NCBI RefSeq assembly: GCF_902713425.1
Contig: NC_081222.1
Coordinates: forward strand, 12,644,154 to 12,708,153
Length of the DNA stretch: 64,000 nucleotides
Origin: Acipenser ruthenus
Lineage: Eukaryota > Chordata > Actinopteri > Acipenseriformes > Acipenseridae
Reading direction: 5' to 3'
The translations under genes and the position numbers were made by a program. Below, piece by piece: positions 33,522-54,339 of this stretch (its first letter is position 1; each line of letters starts with the position of its first letter). The notes under the pieces are model-generated. The model worked only from the letters and a program-made list of their open reading frames with translations, was not told the origin of the DNA and did not search any database.

Positions 33522-34355
33522 GACCACAGGTTTTGTAAGTTCACTCTGTATTTGGGTGTGTTTTGCAGCACGCTTGAGATTTTAATTAGTTGGTTTACAC
33601 TGAGTCATGGGTAGGGCTGTATTTTGTTCATGGTAAAAAAAACACCCTGGCTAAAAAGAGGTACTTCAAGATATTTCATGATTTAAACATAATAGTTATT
33701 AAAGCAGAAAAATAGCGTTTGTCACATGCAAAGTTGATCATTTTCTCTCGAGTTATATTATACAACAATTGTTCCTAAATATTGAAATGCTGAACTGAAA
33801 AACAGTGAATGTTAAATTGTAATATTTCACTTTTTATGTGTCCATAAAGACATAATTTTTTCACTCTCAGTGAATTATCAAACAAAATGAAAACATAAAT
33901 AAATGTAAAAATAACAACACATGAAATATCCCCTTCTTGTGCTGGACAGAGCGATCTATAGCGGAAATATTTCCGATCTTTGAAGTCATTTTAAAGAAAC
34001 CGTGCAGCTCTATGCTGTGTGTGTTCAATCATAGCACACAGCCGATCAGGGATCTGAGTGCTTCACCATTTTAACACAAACACATTGCCATCTCAATAAG
34101 CAATTTTCAGTCTGATTGTAAAAAGGACTAGTCAAATTACAACCAAAAAGATCTATATACCATATCATTAACGACACTAAACCTTTTGAAACTCAAGTAA
34201 GCTCTTCATCATCCTACTTCTGCTTTTTCTGAGCGAGATGTTTGTGGTTATCACTTTCTGTTGTTCTTTGAAACACAAATTTTCTGTAGTGCTTTAAATA
34301 AAGACTTCCTGGGAGAGTGCTTCATAACTGGTGCATGATCGGTGTGATCTGCAGC
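33522..34355 (+). promoter_or_regulatory. Upstream region of lectin gene D
   Basis: Near-identical to 4634-5467. Carries the same ETS-type core at 34304-34311 before the start codon and the 14-bp palindrome near 33962. The retroviral 5' LTR ends at its left edge and reads away from the gene. Confidence 0.35.
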
Positions 34356-43286
<8,931 letters not shown>

Positions 43287-44149
43287 AACTGCCTGCACCA
43301 AATTATCCACGCAGCTACAGTCATTTTGAGTCTCTCTAGTCCTAGAATTTGTTACGCTCCTGAACTTTTTGTGCTGTTTGCAATCCTTCTGAGTCTCTTG
43401 AATTGCAATGCCGGTGTTGAGATGCATTTCCTGGACCTCAGGAGCTGCTCTTCAGTTCTAGCTGCTTCTCATAGATATATGTAACACAGGCTAGATCAGG
43501 CAAAGTGTCTTAATAGAAGAGCAGCGCCATCTAGTGCTCTGCCACTTTCTTCAAGTTTTCTTTGGTGTTGCTGGTAACACTCTGCTGTGCGCTAGATCAT
43601 TGTTGATGCGCACTAATATAAAGACACTAGGCTGATCTAACCCACGTTACTTATGTCTATGGCAGGCAACTAAAACTGAAATATAACAGCACTTCTTACT
43701 GTTTGATTTTACTAAGTGGTTGCGATTCTGTTATTCATCATAGTGCCACTAGGTGGCAGTGTAGGCTAGCTCAGTGACGGTCTCAATCCCTAAATCCCTA
43801 AATCTTCCTTGCCTTAAACTCCCATTCATTATATAGAGCAGGTCTAAAACATGCAGCTGAAGGAACCACAAGTACTGGAATTGGTTAAATGCATCAGGTT
43901 GAAAGCCTGGCTTTTATTTTTTTTAATATATATATATATATAAAGGAAAGGTAGTGTAAAGCCTTTTGGTGTGATCTGCGTGAGAACAGTGTGTGTTGTT
44001 TTGTTTATTTTGGCTTTTGTTTTATTTGTGTGTATTTGTTTATTAAAAAAAAAATAGATTGTCAGCACAGTAAAAATCAAGCTCCTGTGTCCTGGGTCTG
44101 TTCTTAAAGGGGCAACGAACCACAGAGTGGTGAGGTTCTGTTTCAATAT

Positions 44150-44850
44150 ATATATAATCTCATCAATTGCAATACCACTCTTGTCATTTACATGCTTAGA
44201 ATATATCGGTCAAACAAAATGAAATTTAAAAACAGGGATAGCGGAACATAAGGCAGCTATTCGCAATAATAACTTAGACTATGCAATAGCTAGACATTAT
44301 CAAACAATGAAACATCGTTCAGTTTCAAGCCTTAAATTTGTTGGATTAGAAAAGGTGTCAATTCCAAAGAGAGGGGGACTATAGTAAAGTTACTGTTAAA
44401 AAGGGAAGCCTATTGGATATTTACTTTAAGAACAATGGAACCGCATGGCCTCGATGAGAATTTAGAGCCAAGTCCATTCTTGTAAATGTTGTAATTCGTA
44501 CCATGATTCTGAATGTGATTGGAATGCTTTGATATATGTTAATTGTTGGCTTCTTCTTAATTGCTGTTTGATTTTAATTGAAAAATGATATTCATCGACC
44601 AATTAAATGAAGAGACGAAATAAATATTACCAAAGTGTTGTGTTAAGATTTAAACTTGCCATTGATGTGTTGATTGATATTATGATTGAATGTAATGAAC
44701 TTTGAGCTGTATAAAGAGAGGTGCTGCTCATATTTGATCACTGTATTCATCACCTGACGAAGACTCGTTCGATTCGAAACGCAGCGTCGACGTGGACTTT
44801 TAAATCTCCTGTTTGTCTAAATAAAATGAAAAGAATCTTTAACACTTGAG
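44150..44850 (+). mobile_element. Penelope-like element fragment with GIY-YIG endonuclease end
   Basis: Reading 44190-44485 gives EYIGQTK, NLKTGIAEHKAAIRNNN, ARHYQTMKH, GLEKVSIPKRGG and, after a frame change, LLKREAYWIFTLRTMEPHGL up to a stop at 44483-44485. This is the C-terminal GIY-YIG endonuclease of Penelope-like retroelements. At least one in-frame stop (after YIGQTK) and one shift break it. The downstream block near 44755-44790 (CCTGACGAAG...CGAAACG) is typical of such elements' ends. The reverse transcriptase part is missing. Confidence 0.7.
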
Positions 44851-45771
44851 TTAGTGTGTATCATTAAGGAACGACCTTAGCTGTCTCGATTCTCCAGAGC
44901 CATGGGAAACTGAAGTTTGAAGGACTATCCCCTACTTACTGGCGTAAGTTAAGAGACAACCACTTGTACCATATATATATTGATCCCTTCACATTGATCA
45001 ACATTTAAACGGTATTGTGATAAGGTACTCGTGTCACATGTGTGGGTAACCGCATTGCAAGACAGAGTGACATGGGAGTTGGAGTTGAAACGCCGACACA
45101 GGCGAGCAGGATTTATTAAACAGAAAACAGAAAGGAAACAAACGGGTCATGTGACGCTACCAACGATGGTAACGCACAGAGGACACACGCAGAAGACAGG
45201 CAGGCAGCAAGTCTCAATCGAGCGCCCGTCTGTAAACAATCATTTGATGAAACATCACAACTCCAAAAAGCACACAAAACAAACCCGTTTCCACATATAA
45301 ATTACACCCACACTAATCCCCCTGTGGTATATTTAAGAGAAAACAGTAAAGAAATGAAAAAGGAAAGAATGTACACTTACATGCTGAATACAGTAATTAC
45401 ATGCCCTTTCTCTTGAAAAAACTATCCAGCGTAGATTGCTCCTCATGCCCGTTGCCTGCTTGCAGTTTGTGTGAAGATGACGGACAGGCAACGATTGCAT
45501 TCGTCATGCATGATTCGTACTACAATAGGTCATCTTTGAATTAGCTTTACCTTTGAATTAGTCAACCATGGTGTTTGTTTTCACTGTAACACACTTGACA
45601 CTGGAGAGAGTTCGGTGTCAGTCAGTACTGAGATCATTGTATCCGGGTCGATCCTGTACTTGAGCATTCTAATAGGGCTAATTTGCATTGAAAAAAATTG
45701 GTTCTTGCTGTTGGGATAGTTAAAAACGTGTGTTCGTTAGGGTTCATTATAGTGAAGTTATTAAAATGGTA
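44851..45771. other. Spacer between genes D and E
   Basis: No gene seen. The two lectin genes converge here: D reads rightward and E leftward. I cannot place a poly(A) signal for gene D with confidence. A stretch near 45015-45300 reads open but has no recognisable motif. Confidence 0.5.
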
Positions 45772-45777
45772 TTTATT
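45772..45777 (-). terminator. Poly(A) signal, gene E
   Basis: AATAAA on the minus strand about 230 nt after the stop codon of gene E, at the same distance as in gene B. Confidence 0.6.
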
Positions 45778-46006
45778 TAAGCAGGACAGAGCCCTTGAGA
45801 TATACATCTCAGTGTCAAGGGGGTCCTGGCAAGAGAAATAACACTTTACAAAAATCAATAAATCATTCAAACAGGACAGAAACACTAACAGCAAACATGA
45901 AAACAGGAATACAAAATCATACAAGCATAAAATAACAGAACAATTTCAACGTGCACGATCCTGGATGATTTAAAAAGGTATTGTGAAAAATAAAGCAGAG
46001 AGGATT

Positions 46007-49000
46007 TCAAAGTCGCTTTTCACAAATCCAGTGCACTTTTGCTTCACACATTAAGTCATTTAGCAGGCCATTGCTCAGCAGCCCACAGTCTTCATTGTCT
46101 TGATAGTTGTTTGGTTCTCCTTTATGCCACAATCTAAACAATAAAACCACACGAGTTATTTGGTTCAGAATTCCCTATAAACAATATTGCAAGAATGTCA
46201 CAGATGCCCATAAGGATTGAAAATGTGCGTTTACTAGGGAACTCTTCAGTTCAGTTCTTGTGGTCGCAGTTAGAATTGGGCGTTTTCTTTCAAATGTTTT
46301 CAGGACAGAAAGCGGTCTCGTTTTCAAGAAGGGTCAAACTGAGTTATGGTTTAATGGAGCGTTTCTCTAGTTTTGGAAGGGGCGTGGGAAGCAGTTGGCA
46401 AAAGAGGGGACTGAGGAAGCTTGTGGAAACCGTGCAGAATTTGGACACAATAAAATAACATGAATGATATACTTTCCAAAGGAAATGTGAACGAGTGGGA
46501 CATTGTACTTTACTGTGGGTCAGTGTTTGTTTAACATGACCACCTTGGTGGAGTTTTTAAGGTCAGGAACCCATCGCTCCAAGTGCTTACCTCTTCTCAA
46601 CCACACGTCCACCCAGCCACTTCCAGGTGCCTTCGTTATCTGAATCACTCAGTCCAAGCCACAGTTCTTTTGCGGGTCCTTTGTCCTGTAGATATTTCTA
46701 AAAACACAATTATTAGTATTTATATGTAGCAGAGATTAAAACGGAGGCTTGGTAGTCCAGTGGTTAAAGAAAGGAGCTTGATACCAGGATGTTCCCTGTT
46801 CTAATCCCAGCTCAATCACTGACACACTGTGTGTGACCCTGAGCAAGTCACTGAACCTCCTTGTGCTCAGTCCTTCGGATGAGACGTCAAACAAACGAGG
46901 TCCTATTGGAAGTGACTCCGCAGCAGCAGTTGTTGATGCATAGTTCACCCCCTACTCTCTGTAAGTCGCTTTGGATAAAAAAAAATATCCGCTAAATGAT
47001 TAATTAATAATAACAATAAAATAACTTGTAATGTTTTTCTAGGCTTGCTCCGTTTCGCTGGTTTGTTTTATCAGGGGCTCACAAAGTTCTGTAAGAAAGT
47101 TTTTTCAGTAATGTGCTTTTATTTGAGCCGACTCGAGTTCTTTATTGAAGCCTCACAAAACCTGTAAATTGTGCAACAGGTTGCAGGGGCTTTGCTACGT
47201 TAGGCAATCATTTTCATTTTCAGAGGGGGAAGTATACTGTCTGATAATCACTAACTGTTTCTTACCAGCTCTTCGTCGCTGTTGATCACTGCAAGGTCTG
47301 AGTTTTGGGATTGACAGAATGTGCGTGCTTCTTTCCAGCCCTTGTTCTCCTTGGAAAAGTAGTAGAAGGCCCCATTGAACAAGTTCCAGCTACCACTGCA
47401 GGTATTGGCACACACTAGAGAAAACAATTGAGGGGCAGGATTACTATACTGGGTGTGGCAGGCGGACCCCCTGCCAGTGTAAATAGGACTACGTTTGGCA
47501 GGGATGGGGTTAAATCTGTCCCTGCCAACAATCACAGGTGTGGCCATTCCCTAATTAGGTAACTGAGTGCTAATTGGGGAATGGCCATATGTATATAAAA
47601 GGGATGCTAAATCCTTCCTCTGGTGGAGGAGTTTGGGGTGAGAGTTTTTGTAAATGGTGTAGTGAAGGTGAATGCCCAGCTTATATGTGTTTATCCTTTT
47701 GTTTGAATCTTTTATTTTGGCCCTGTTGGTTTATAATTGTTTAATAAACGTGAGCAAACAGGGCTTCACTGCAGCTTCTGAGTCTCCTTTACTGCCCTAA
47801 CATCTTGGGCCACAGCACTATCCTGCCCCAGTTGGAAGAATGAACACTTGTAAGCTGGGCTTTCACCTTCATGACACATTTACAAAAACACAGGTCAAAA
47901 ACACTGGTGAAACACTCCTCCCCGACTCCTCCACCAAACAAATATATATACAGTCAGCCTCGGTTTACTCCTCGACACCCCACGGGGATGCTGTAGGTTC
48001 GACTACAGAATGTCTCTACCACTCTGAAAAACAAACACATTTTTCATGTTGGATTCAGACCTAATATGGAATTCAGTACAAAGCAGAGATACGTTCGCTT
48101 TGGTTTAAATATTTACTCATTATCTGTGAAATGCAACACTAACATTCTGTAAGAAAATGAAATGCACAACATGATAGCAAACATGTACAATCCCTAGCAA
48201 TTCTGCCTTTAGGACTTACCTTTATAAACATATTTTTCCAGTTTTGTAACATTTTCAATGATCTGAGAATCTGAAAGGAGACACAAATCAGTGAGCTGGT
48301 GCTGTGAGAAATCTCCACCCTACAGAAATTGGTAAAGTACTTCACATAAAAAGATAACTGTGGCCTGCAGCACGCAGATCAAACGCCAAAACATTACCTT
48401 ACACTTACCTTTAGAAATGTAATTCTCAAACTTTGCCACGATTTGAGAATCTGTGAAAAAGACAAATCAGTGAGCTAAAATGATCAGAAGTCTCTAAACT
48501 AATTATTATTATTTGTTTATTTAGCAGACGCCTTTATCCAAGGCGACTTACAGAGACTAGGGTGTGTGAACTATGCATCAGCTGCAGAGTCACTTACAAC
48601 TACGTCTCACCCGAAAGACGGAGCACAAGGAGGTTAAGTGATTTGCTCAGGGTCACACAATGAGTCAGTGGCTGAGTCGGGATTTGAACCAGGGACCTTA
48701 TGGTTACAAGCCCTTTTCTATAACCACTGGACCAGACAGCCTTCTGTAATGTGTCTAGGGAACCCAAAGTCAAGGTATTTAAATAAGAGGACGTTGCCCT
48801 CTTTAAACACAAGGTGGCGCTCTCGGTGTCTGGTCATCTAGTGATAACGCTACGAACGGCATCTGTCAGGATCTGACATTCTACCAGCTAAGAGCCCCAT
48901 GTAAAAATCTACAATCATAGCCAAAGTGGAGCAGAGGGCCAATTCACAGGACTTTCAAAAATGAAAAACGAAGGATATGTACCTTTTTCTGTCAGGAGAG

Positions 49001-51386
49001 TTTTCAGGGTTTGTATTTCTGCAGTGCCTGAAAACAAAAAAAAAGGATCATATGTGGAACTCTTAATTTTTTATTGTATTTATTTATTTTTATTCCCCTA
49101 ATATTGTAGTAAACATTCTGGTTTATTTGTGTGGTTTTTTATATTTGAAACTCCTTTAGAAATCACCGGTCTGCCCTCAGAGAAGGAGAACTGAGGATAT
49201 AACCTCACAACTCAAACACCAATACCCGAAGAAAGTTAATAAAAAATACAACGTGTAATTAAATTATGCACTATTGCAGATTACATTTTTTGGCTTAAAT
49301 TGAAACAAATATATTTAAAACATGTGCTGACTAATATAAGGATATCATTTTAAAAAGACAACATGCATAATCTTATTTTTTAATCTGTCTCCGGCAGCAC
49401 TCAGATCAAACATCATGCTATTAACACTTACCATTAGAAACGTAATTCTCAAAATTTGCCCTCATTTGAGAATCTGTGAAAGAAGACATCCGATTGGTGA
49501 GCTGAAGTTACGAGAAGTCTCTAAACTAATTCAATAGATCACCTGGCACTAACAATATCTGCAGGTCTGTGGTGTATCTTCCTCCTAGACTACTTGATGT
49601 TCATAATTTGACTATCAAATACATCCCAAGGTGTTTCTGTGCAGGCTGTTGGGTTTACAACAAACCCAGTCTTGTGTGTGTTTAAATGGTACAGTGTTTG
49701 TTTTATTGAAATGTACCTCCGAGTGAAACTTTACCCTCACATTTTTAATCTTTTAATTCATTATTTCTTATACTGAAACCCCTCTTTGTCTTTGCTTCCT
49801 TTTGCTCTGTGCCAAATTGTCAATTAAAAAAAAAAGTGTCTAGGGAACCCAAAGTCAAGGTATTTAAATAAGAAGACCTTGCCCTCTTTAAACACAAGGT
49901 GGCGCTCTCGGTGTCTGTTCATCTAGCGATAGCGCTACGAACGGCATCTGTCAGGATCTGACATTCTACCAGCTAAGAGCCCCGTGTAAAAATCTACAAT
50001 CATAGCCAAAGTGGAGCAGAGGGCCAATTCACAGGACTTTCAAAAATGAAAAACGAAGGATATGTACCTTTTTCTGTCAGGAGAGTTTTCAGGGTTTGTA
50101 TTTCTGCAGTGCCTGAAAAAAAAAGATCATATGTGGGGTTCTTAAATTTATTGTTATTCCACTGAAATTGCAGTAAACATTCTGGTTTATTTGTGTGGTT
50201 TTTGTTTAATACTTGAAACTGTTTTAGAAATCACCAGTCTGCGCTCAGAGAAGGAGAACTGAGGTTATAACCTCTCCACTCAAACACCACTACCTGAACC
50301 TCAGCTGCGTTTCCTTTATTGAGGCTCGTCGTACTTACATTTCACAAACAGCAAGGAGAGCAGAGCCGCCCACATCACAGAGCTAGCGATCAGCAGAACG
50401 TAGAGAAACACAATCGATTTGGTTCCGCAGACATTGTGAGCTGGATAATAATAATAACAATAATTCACAATAAATAGTTTCAAAATAGTTCTTTATAGCT
50501 GTAATTGCAGTTTACATAAGAACATAAGAACATAAGAACATAAGAAAGTTTACAAACGAGAGGAGCCCCCATTCAGCCCATCTTGCTCGTTTGGTTGTTA
50601 GTAGCTTATTGATCCCAGAATCTCATCAAGTAGCTTCTTGAAGGATCCCAGGGTGTCAGCTTCAACAACATTACTGTGGAGTTGGTTCCAGACCCTCACA
50701 ATTCTCTGTGTAAAAAAAAGTGCCTCCTATTTTCTGTTCTGAATGCCCCTTTATCTAATCTCCATTTGTGACCCCTGGTCCTTGTTTCTTTTTTCAGGTC
50801 GAAAAAGTCCCCTGGGTCGACATTGTCTATACCTTTTAGGATTTTGAATCAGATCACGCGTAGTCTTCTTTGTTCAAGACTGAATAGATTCAATTCTTTT
50901 AGCCTGTCTGCATACGACATGCCTTTTAAACCCGGGATAATTCTGGTTGCTCTTCTTTGCACTCTTTCTAGAGCAGCAATATCCTTTTTGTAACGAGGTG
51001 ACCAGAACTGAACACAATATTCTAGATGAGGTCTTACTAATGCATTGTAAAGTTTTAACATTACTTCCCTTGATTTAAATTCAACACTTCTCACAATAAA
51101 GACTGAGGTCAGTGACATTCACTCTTCCTGTTCAGCACAGAACACACAAACAGAGGTTTGACTTTCATTCCATCAAGTGCTAATTGTGAACTCAATAGAA
51201 AGCGTGAACTCAATAGAATATCTGTGAAATGTTGTTTTAGGAACCAGTGAATAAATAGCTTACTTGTGGCTGCCTGTGCTTTCACTTCCTCTTTGAATGC
51301 TTCCGTTCGGTTTGTTCTTTCCTCCTTCCGTTCAATAGAATCTTCAATATTTTCATAGTCGGCTTCATCATCATCATCATCCACTC
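46007..51386 (-). CDS. C-type lectin receptor E, inverted copy without a visible first exon
   Basis: Minus-strand exons: 51264-51386, 50339-50440, 50068-50112, 49432-49473, 48983-49027, 48409-48450, 48220-48270, 47266-47414, 46591-46697, 46007-46133 (stop 46007-46009). All have usable splice sites and stay in frame (833 nt). The first listed exon has DYENI where A and D have DYENF, and GVDDD where they have GMDDE, so no Met offers a start. The expected start exon is absent: sequence matching the A/D promoter jumps near 52545 straight to intron 1. The lectin exons resemble gene B (WLGL, EPN, LND, AFYYF with the lost Cys). Either a new start exon is used or this is a pseudogene; the clean frame favours recent or remaining function. 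Confidence 0.75.
46741..47012 (+). mobile_element. tRNA-derived SINE with L2-type tail, gene E
   Basis: Same insertion as 20851-21119 in gene B, inverted with the gene. Confidence 0.8.
47448..47816 (+). mobile_element. Short LTR-like element (369 bp) in gene E
   Basis: Partner of 20047-20415, equal in length. ACTAT flanks it at 47443-47447 and 47817-47821. TATA (TATATAAAAGGG) and AATAAA in the order expected of an LTR. Confidence 0.6.
48506..48741 (-). mobile_element. tRNA-derived SINE with L2-type tail in gene E only
   Basis: Minus strand: TGGTCCAGTGGTTATAG (box A), GGTTCAAATCCC (box B), and tail GTAAGTCGCCTTGGATAAAG followed by an AAT-rich end. Absent from gene B. It lies at the place where gene E changes from A/D-like to B-like sequence. 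Confidence 0.85.
50514..51101 (-). mobile_element. CR1-like LINE 3' end in gene E
   Basis: Same insertion as in genes A and D: starts CTTTATTGTG after CTCAGT on the minus strand and ends in four copies of the TTCTTATG unit. It encodes [20 protein letters not shown]. Confidence 0.85.
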
Positions 51387-51824
51387 CTGCTGTTGAAATT
51401 AAAAATGCAACAGACCCCCTACTTAGCAAAACTTGATCACAAAAGCAAGCAAAACAGACTGCGTTTTCCACATCACTGCCCAGGAACAAACTTGGGATTT
51501 CGAAGACAACTTTATGCATATTTCAGCAAACACTTTTTAAAAAAAAAACACAGCAAAAAAAATATATATTTGTTATTGTGTATTGACAGAAATGAACTTG
51601 TTATTATTTCAGTGTAATTGCTTGTGTTTTACAGAAGTGGGGTGTTGGGATTGTATTGCACATTGTTCCTCTCTTAGACCCCTTACTTACTAAATACTGT
51701 GTCTCTTTATGAAAACGTAATTTTGAGAATGCACTTTTATTTTGAACAAACATCTCACAAACTAAACATCTAAAATAAATTACAAAAATGAAGCCATAGC
51801 ATAATATTACACAAATTATTCATT

Positions 51825-52020
51825 TCTTAGCAGACGCTCTTATACAGGGCAACTTAAAATTGTAACAAGATATCACATTATTTTTACATAGAATTACATT
51901 ATTTTTACATACAATTACCCATTTATACAGTTGGTTTTTACTAGAACAATTTAGGTATTGAACCCACAACCCTCTGGTGAAGAGTCCAGAGCCCTAACCA
52001 CTACTCCACACTGCTGCCCC
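51825..52020 (-). mobile_element. tRNA-derived SINE
   Basis: Minus strand begins GGGGCAGCAGTGTGGAGTAG, with TAGTGGTTAGGGC (box A) and GGTTCAATACC (box B), and ends in the L2-type tail. Same family as 58511-58697 and 60290-60500. Confidence 0.8.
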
Positions 52021-52409
52021 ACAGATTAATTTATCTATATATATATATATATAGGATGCTTCTCGTGCCCCCCTCCCCCATCCTTAGATTGCTTCGCTCA
52101 CCCCCCCCCCCCCCCCCCCCCCCCGTTGAGAACCACAGGGTAGCTGTGATGGAATAACCACCACAACACCTCACATCAGCTGTCCATGAACAGTTCACCC
52201 TGAGTTGCTGTGATCTTAAGTTCTTGCAGACCCTGATCAACGCAAACCAAAGACCGCTAAACGACAAGCCTGACCTCTCCCACCCAAACCAAGCTGCATC
52301 AACAACAGTCAAAGCTGCACAACAGCAGAAACAAGCGGAGGACCGGAGTAAACCGCTGATGCTACAACATCCATATATATTGTAACTCCTGAATGTGTCC
52401 AAGACAGCA

Positions 52410-52420
<11 letters not shown>

Positions 52421-52490
<70 letters not shown>
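52421..52490. repeat. (GT)n(AT)n microsatellite near gene E
   Basis: Counterpart of the intron 1 tracts of genes A, B and D. The adjoining AACATCC (52376-52382) is the empty site of the L2 insertion. Confidence 0.9.
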
Positions 52491-52492
<2 letters not shown>

Positions 52493-52524
52493 ACTATATA
52501 ACACAGCTACTCCCATGACAAGAT

Positions 52525-53897
52525 ACTACAATCTTTGGTTTCAAAGAACAGAAAGTGATAACCACAAACATCTCGCTCAGAAAAAGCAGAAGTAGGATGG
52601 CGAAGAGCGAAGACTGCCGGAATGTTTTAGGTATGTTTTCAGTCGTTGAAGCAGGAAAGCTGTGCTCAGCAGTAGTGTTGGATAGTAACCTAGGTTCTTA
52701 TATGATATCATTAGTGCCTTGCTTTTATGTAGGACGCAGAGTATATACAGCAACTAAACTCTGTGTGCTATACAAGCGCCCGCTGAGCACATGTTTCTTT
52801 TGTCAGGAAGTAAGGGGGCCGGGCCCTCCGGGCCCCCCTGGGTTTGGCGCCCCTGATTACAGTCAAACCTGTCTAATCCAGCCCCTCTCCAAACTGGCAT
52901 TCTGTAGAGTACAACATGGTTTTTGGGTCCCAGTGAAAGCCCTATTGAAATGAATAGTGTGATTCCCCTCTACAATCCGTGAGTCTGTTCTGCAGTCAGG
53001 CAGGGTTTGTAAGTCTTGTCTAAAATGTGAATCCCATTGTGCACCAAATGAATCTTTTAGAATCAAGTACACCTGCAGTAAAATCCTTACTATATAACAC
53101 GTGTATATACTTTGGGGTTTTTTTTGTAAGTTTTAAAGTTTTTACTATATAACTCAAAATACTAGAATCCCAGTCACACCTAAGCTAAAAGTGACGCTAG
53201 ATCAGAGATAAGAGATGAGATGTACCTGGATTGTGTTTCACTGTGTACGTTTCTTACATATTGTTTCTCTAGGTTTGGAGTAAGATCTCCTTCCCTCAAA
53301 ATAGCTGATTGAATTACATACCGCTTTGTAGTTTCCCCATATATTTAATAAAAAATGACAAATTGAAAAGACATTCACCTCATTCAGCGCCTCATCACCC
53401 TCGTTTTACTTGAAATCGAAACAAAGGAAACTTTACCTGAGAAACCGTTCTCTTGTCTAATCCTTTGCATTTGATGTTGAAAGGTCGAAATATTCCCATA
53501 AATATTCTCCTGTGCCATCGTGTACTGCTAACAGTGAAGAACCAGAGTAAATCCACAGTCTTCTGAGAGCACTTCCACCACACTGACTTGGCCTGTGTGA
53601 TTTCTTTCTCTTTATTAATAGCGAGGGTTAATCATGCGCAGAGTCGAGCTTCTGCAGTTCTGCTTCATCGCTTGACACTCTGTCTTTACCAGAACCCGTC
53701 AGGGGGGGATTTTACGTTTGTGTTCTGGTTGATCGCACATTGTTTCTAAATATACAGTATGGTTCTTAAACTGCACACTATTGGCCAGGCACAAGATATT
53801 CCTCCAATTCTAGATACAGTGGGTTCCGTGGAAAACCTCCACCTTCTTGCAGCTGATGCGATGCGTCATACTGGAGTGTACCGCTACAGACAAACGT
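52525..53897. other. Rearranged upstream region of gene E
   Basis: 52545-52600 (minus) matches the A/D promoter. 53150-53237 (minus) matches the start of intron 1, with CCAG|GTACATCTC as the former donor of exon 1, but the exon body before it is replaced by unrelated sequence with a stop. Between them lies DNA I cannot assign. No start exon in the right phase was found. Confidence 0.55.
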
Positions 53898-54193
53898 TGA
53901 TTGATTGATTGGTTGATTGGTTGGTTGGTGGATGGGTTTATTGATTGATTGGTTGATTTATTGATTGATGGGTTGATTGATTGATTGACTGATTGGTTGA
54001 TTGATTTATAGGTTTATTGATTGATTGATTGGTGGGTGTGTGGGTTTATTTATTTATTTATTGATTAATTGATTGATTGGTTTGTTGATTGATTGATTGA
54101 TTGGTGGGTGAGTTTATTGATTGATTGGTTGATTGATTGATTGGTTGATTGATTGATTGGTTGATTGGTTGATTGGTGGGTGGATGGGTGGAT
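53898..54193. repeat. (TTGA)n-type repeat tract
   Basis: Nearly 300 bp of TTGATTGATTGG variants. It runs straight into the truncated lectin exon F and replaces that exon's acceptor and first codons. Confidence 0.9.
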
Positions 54194-54322
54194 TGTGACT
54201 GGAAGGAGTTCAGTAGAAAGTGCTACTACTTTTCCAAGGGCGAGAGGTACTGGCAGAAAGCAAAGGAATTCTGTTACAATCAAGACGCTGTGCTTGCAAT
54301 GGTCAAAACCCAACAAGAGCTG
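54194..54322 (+). pseudogene. Truncated first lectin-domain exon (fragment F)
   Basis: Encodes CDWKEFSRKCYYFSKGERYW... to AMVKTQQEL with an intact donor (CTG|GTAAG). The acceptor and first ~7 codons are lost at the TTGA repeat. No other lectin exons follow; sequence jumps near 54440 to DNA found downstream of gene D (43560 onward). It is closer to fragment C (GERDW) than to gene D (GKRDW). Confidence 0.8.
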
Positions 54323-54339
54323 GTAAGAAACTCCCTCAG

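Noticed and set aside
52031-52516. 161-codon minus-strand frame
   Set aside because: It joins an AT tract, intron sequence and a poly-C run; no family features.
53898-54193. Regular TTGATTGATTGG units considered as a CRISPR-like or coding repeat
   Set aside because: There are no unique spacers of even length; it is a simple repeat in a vertebrate genome.
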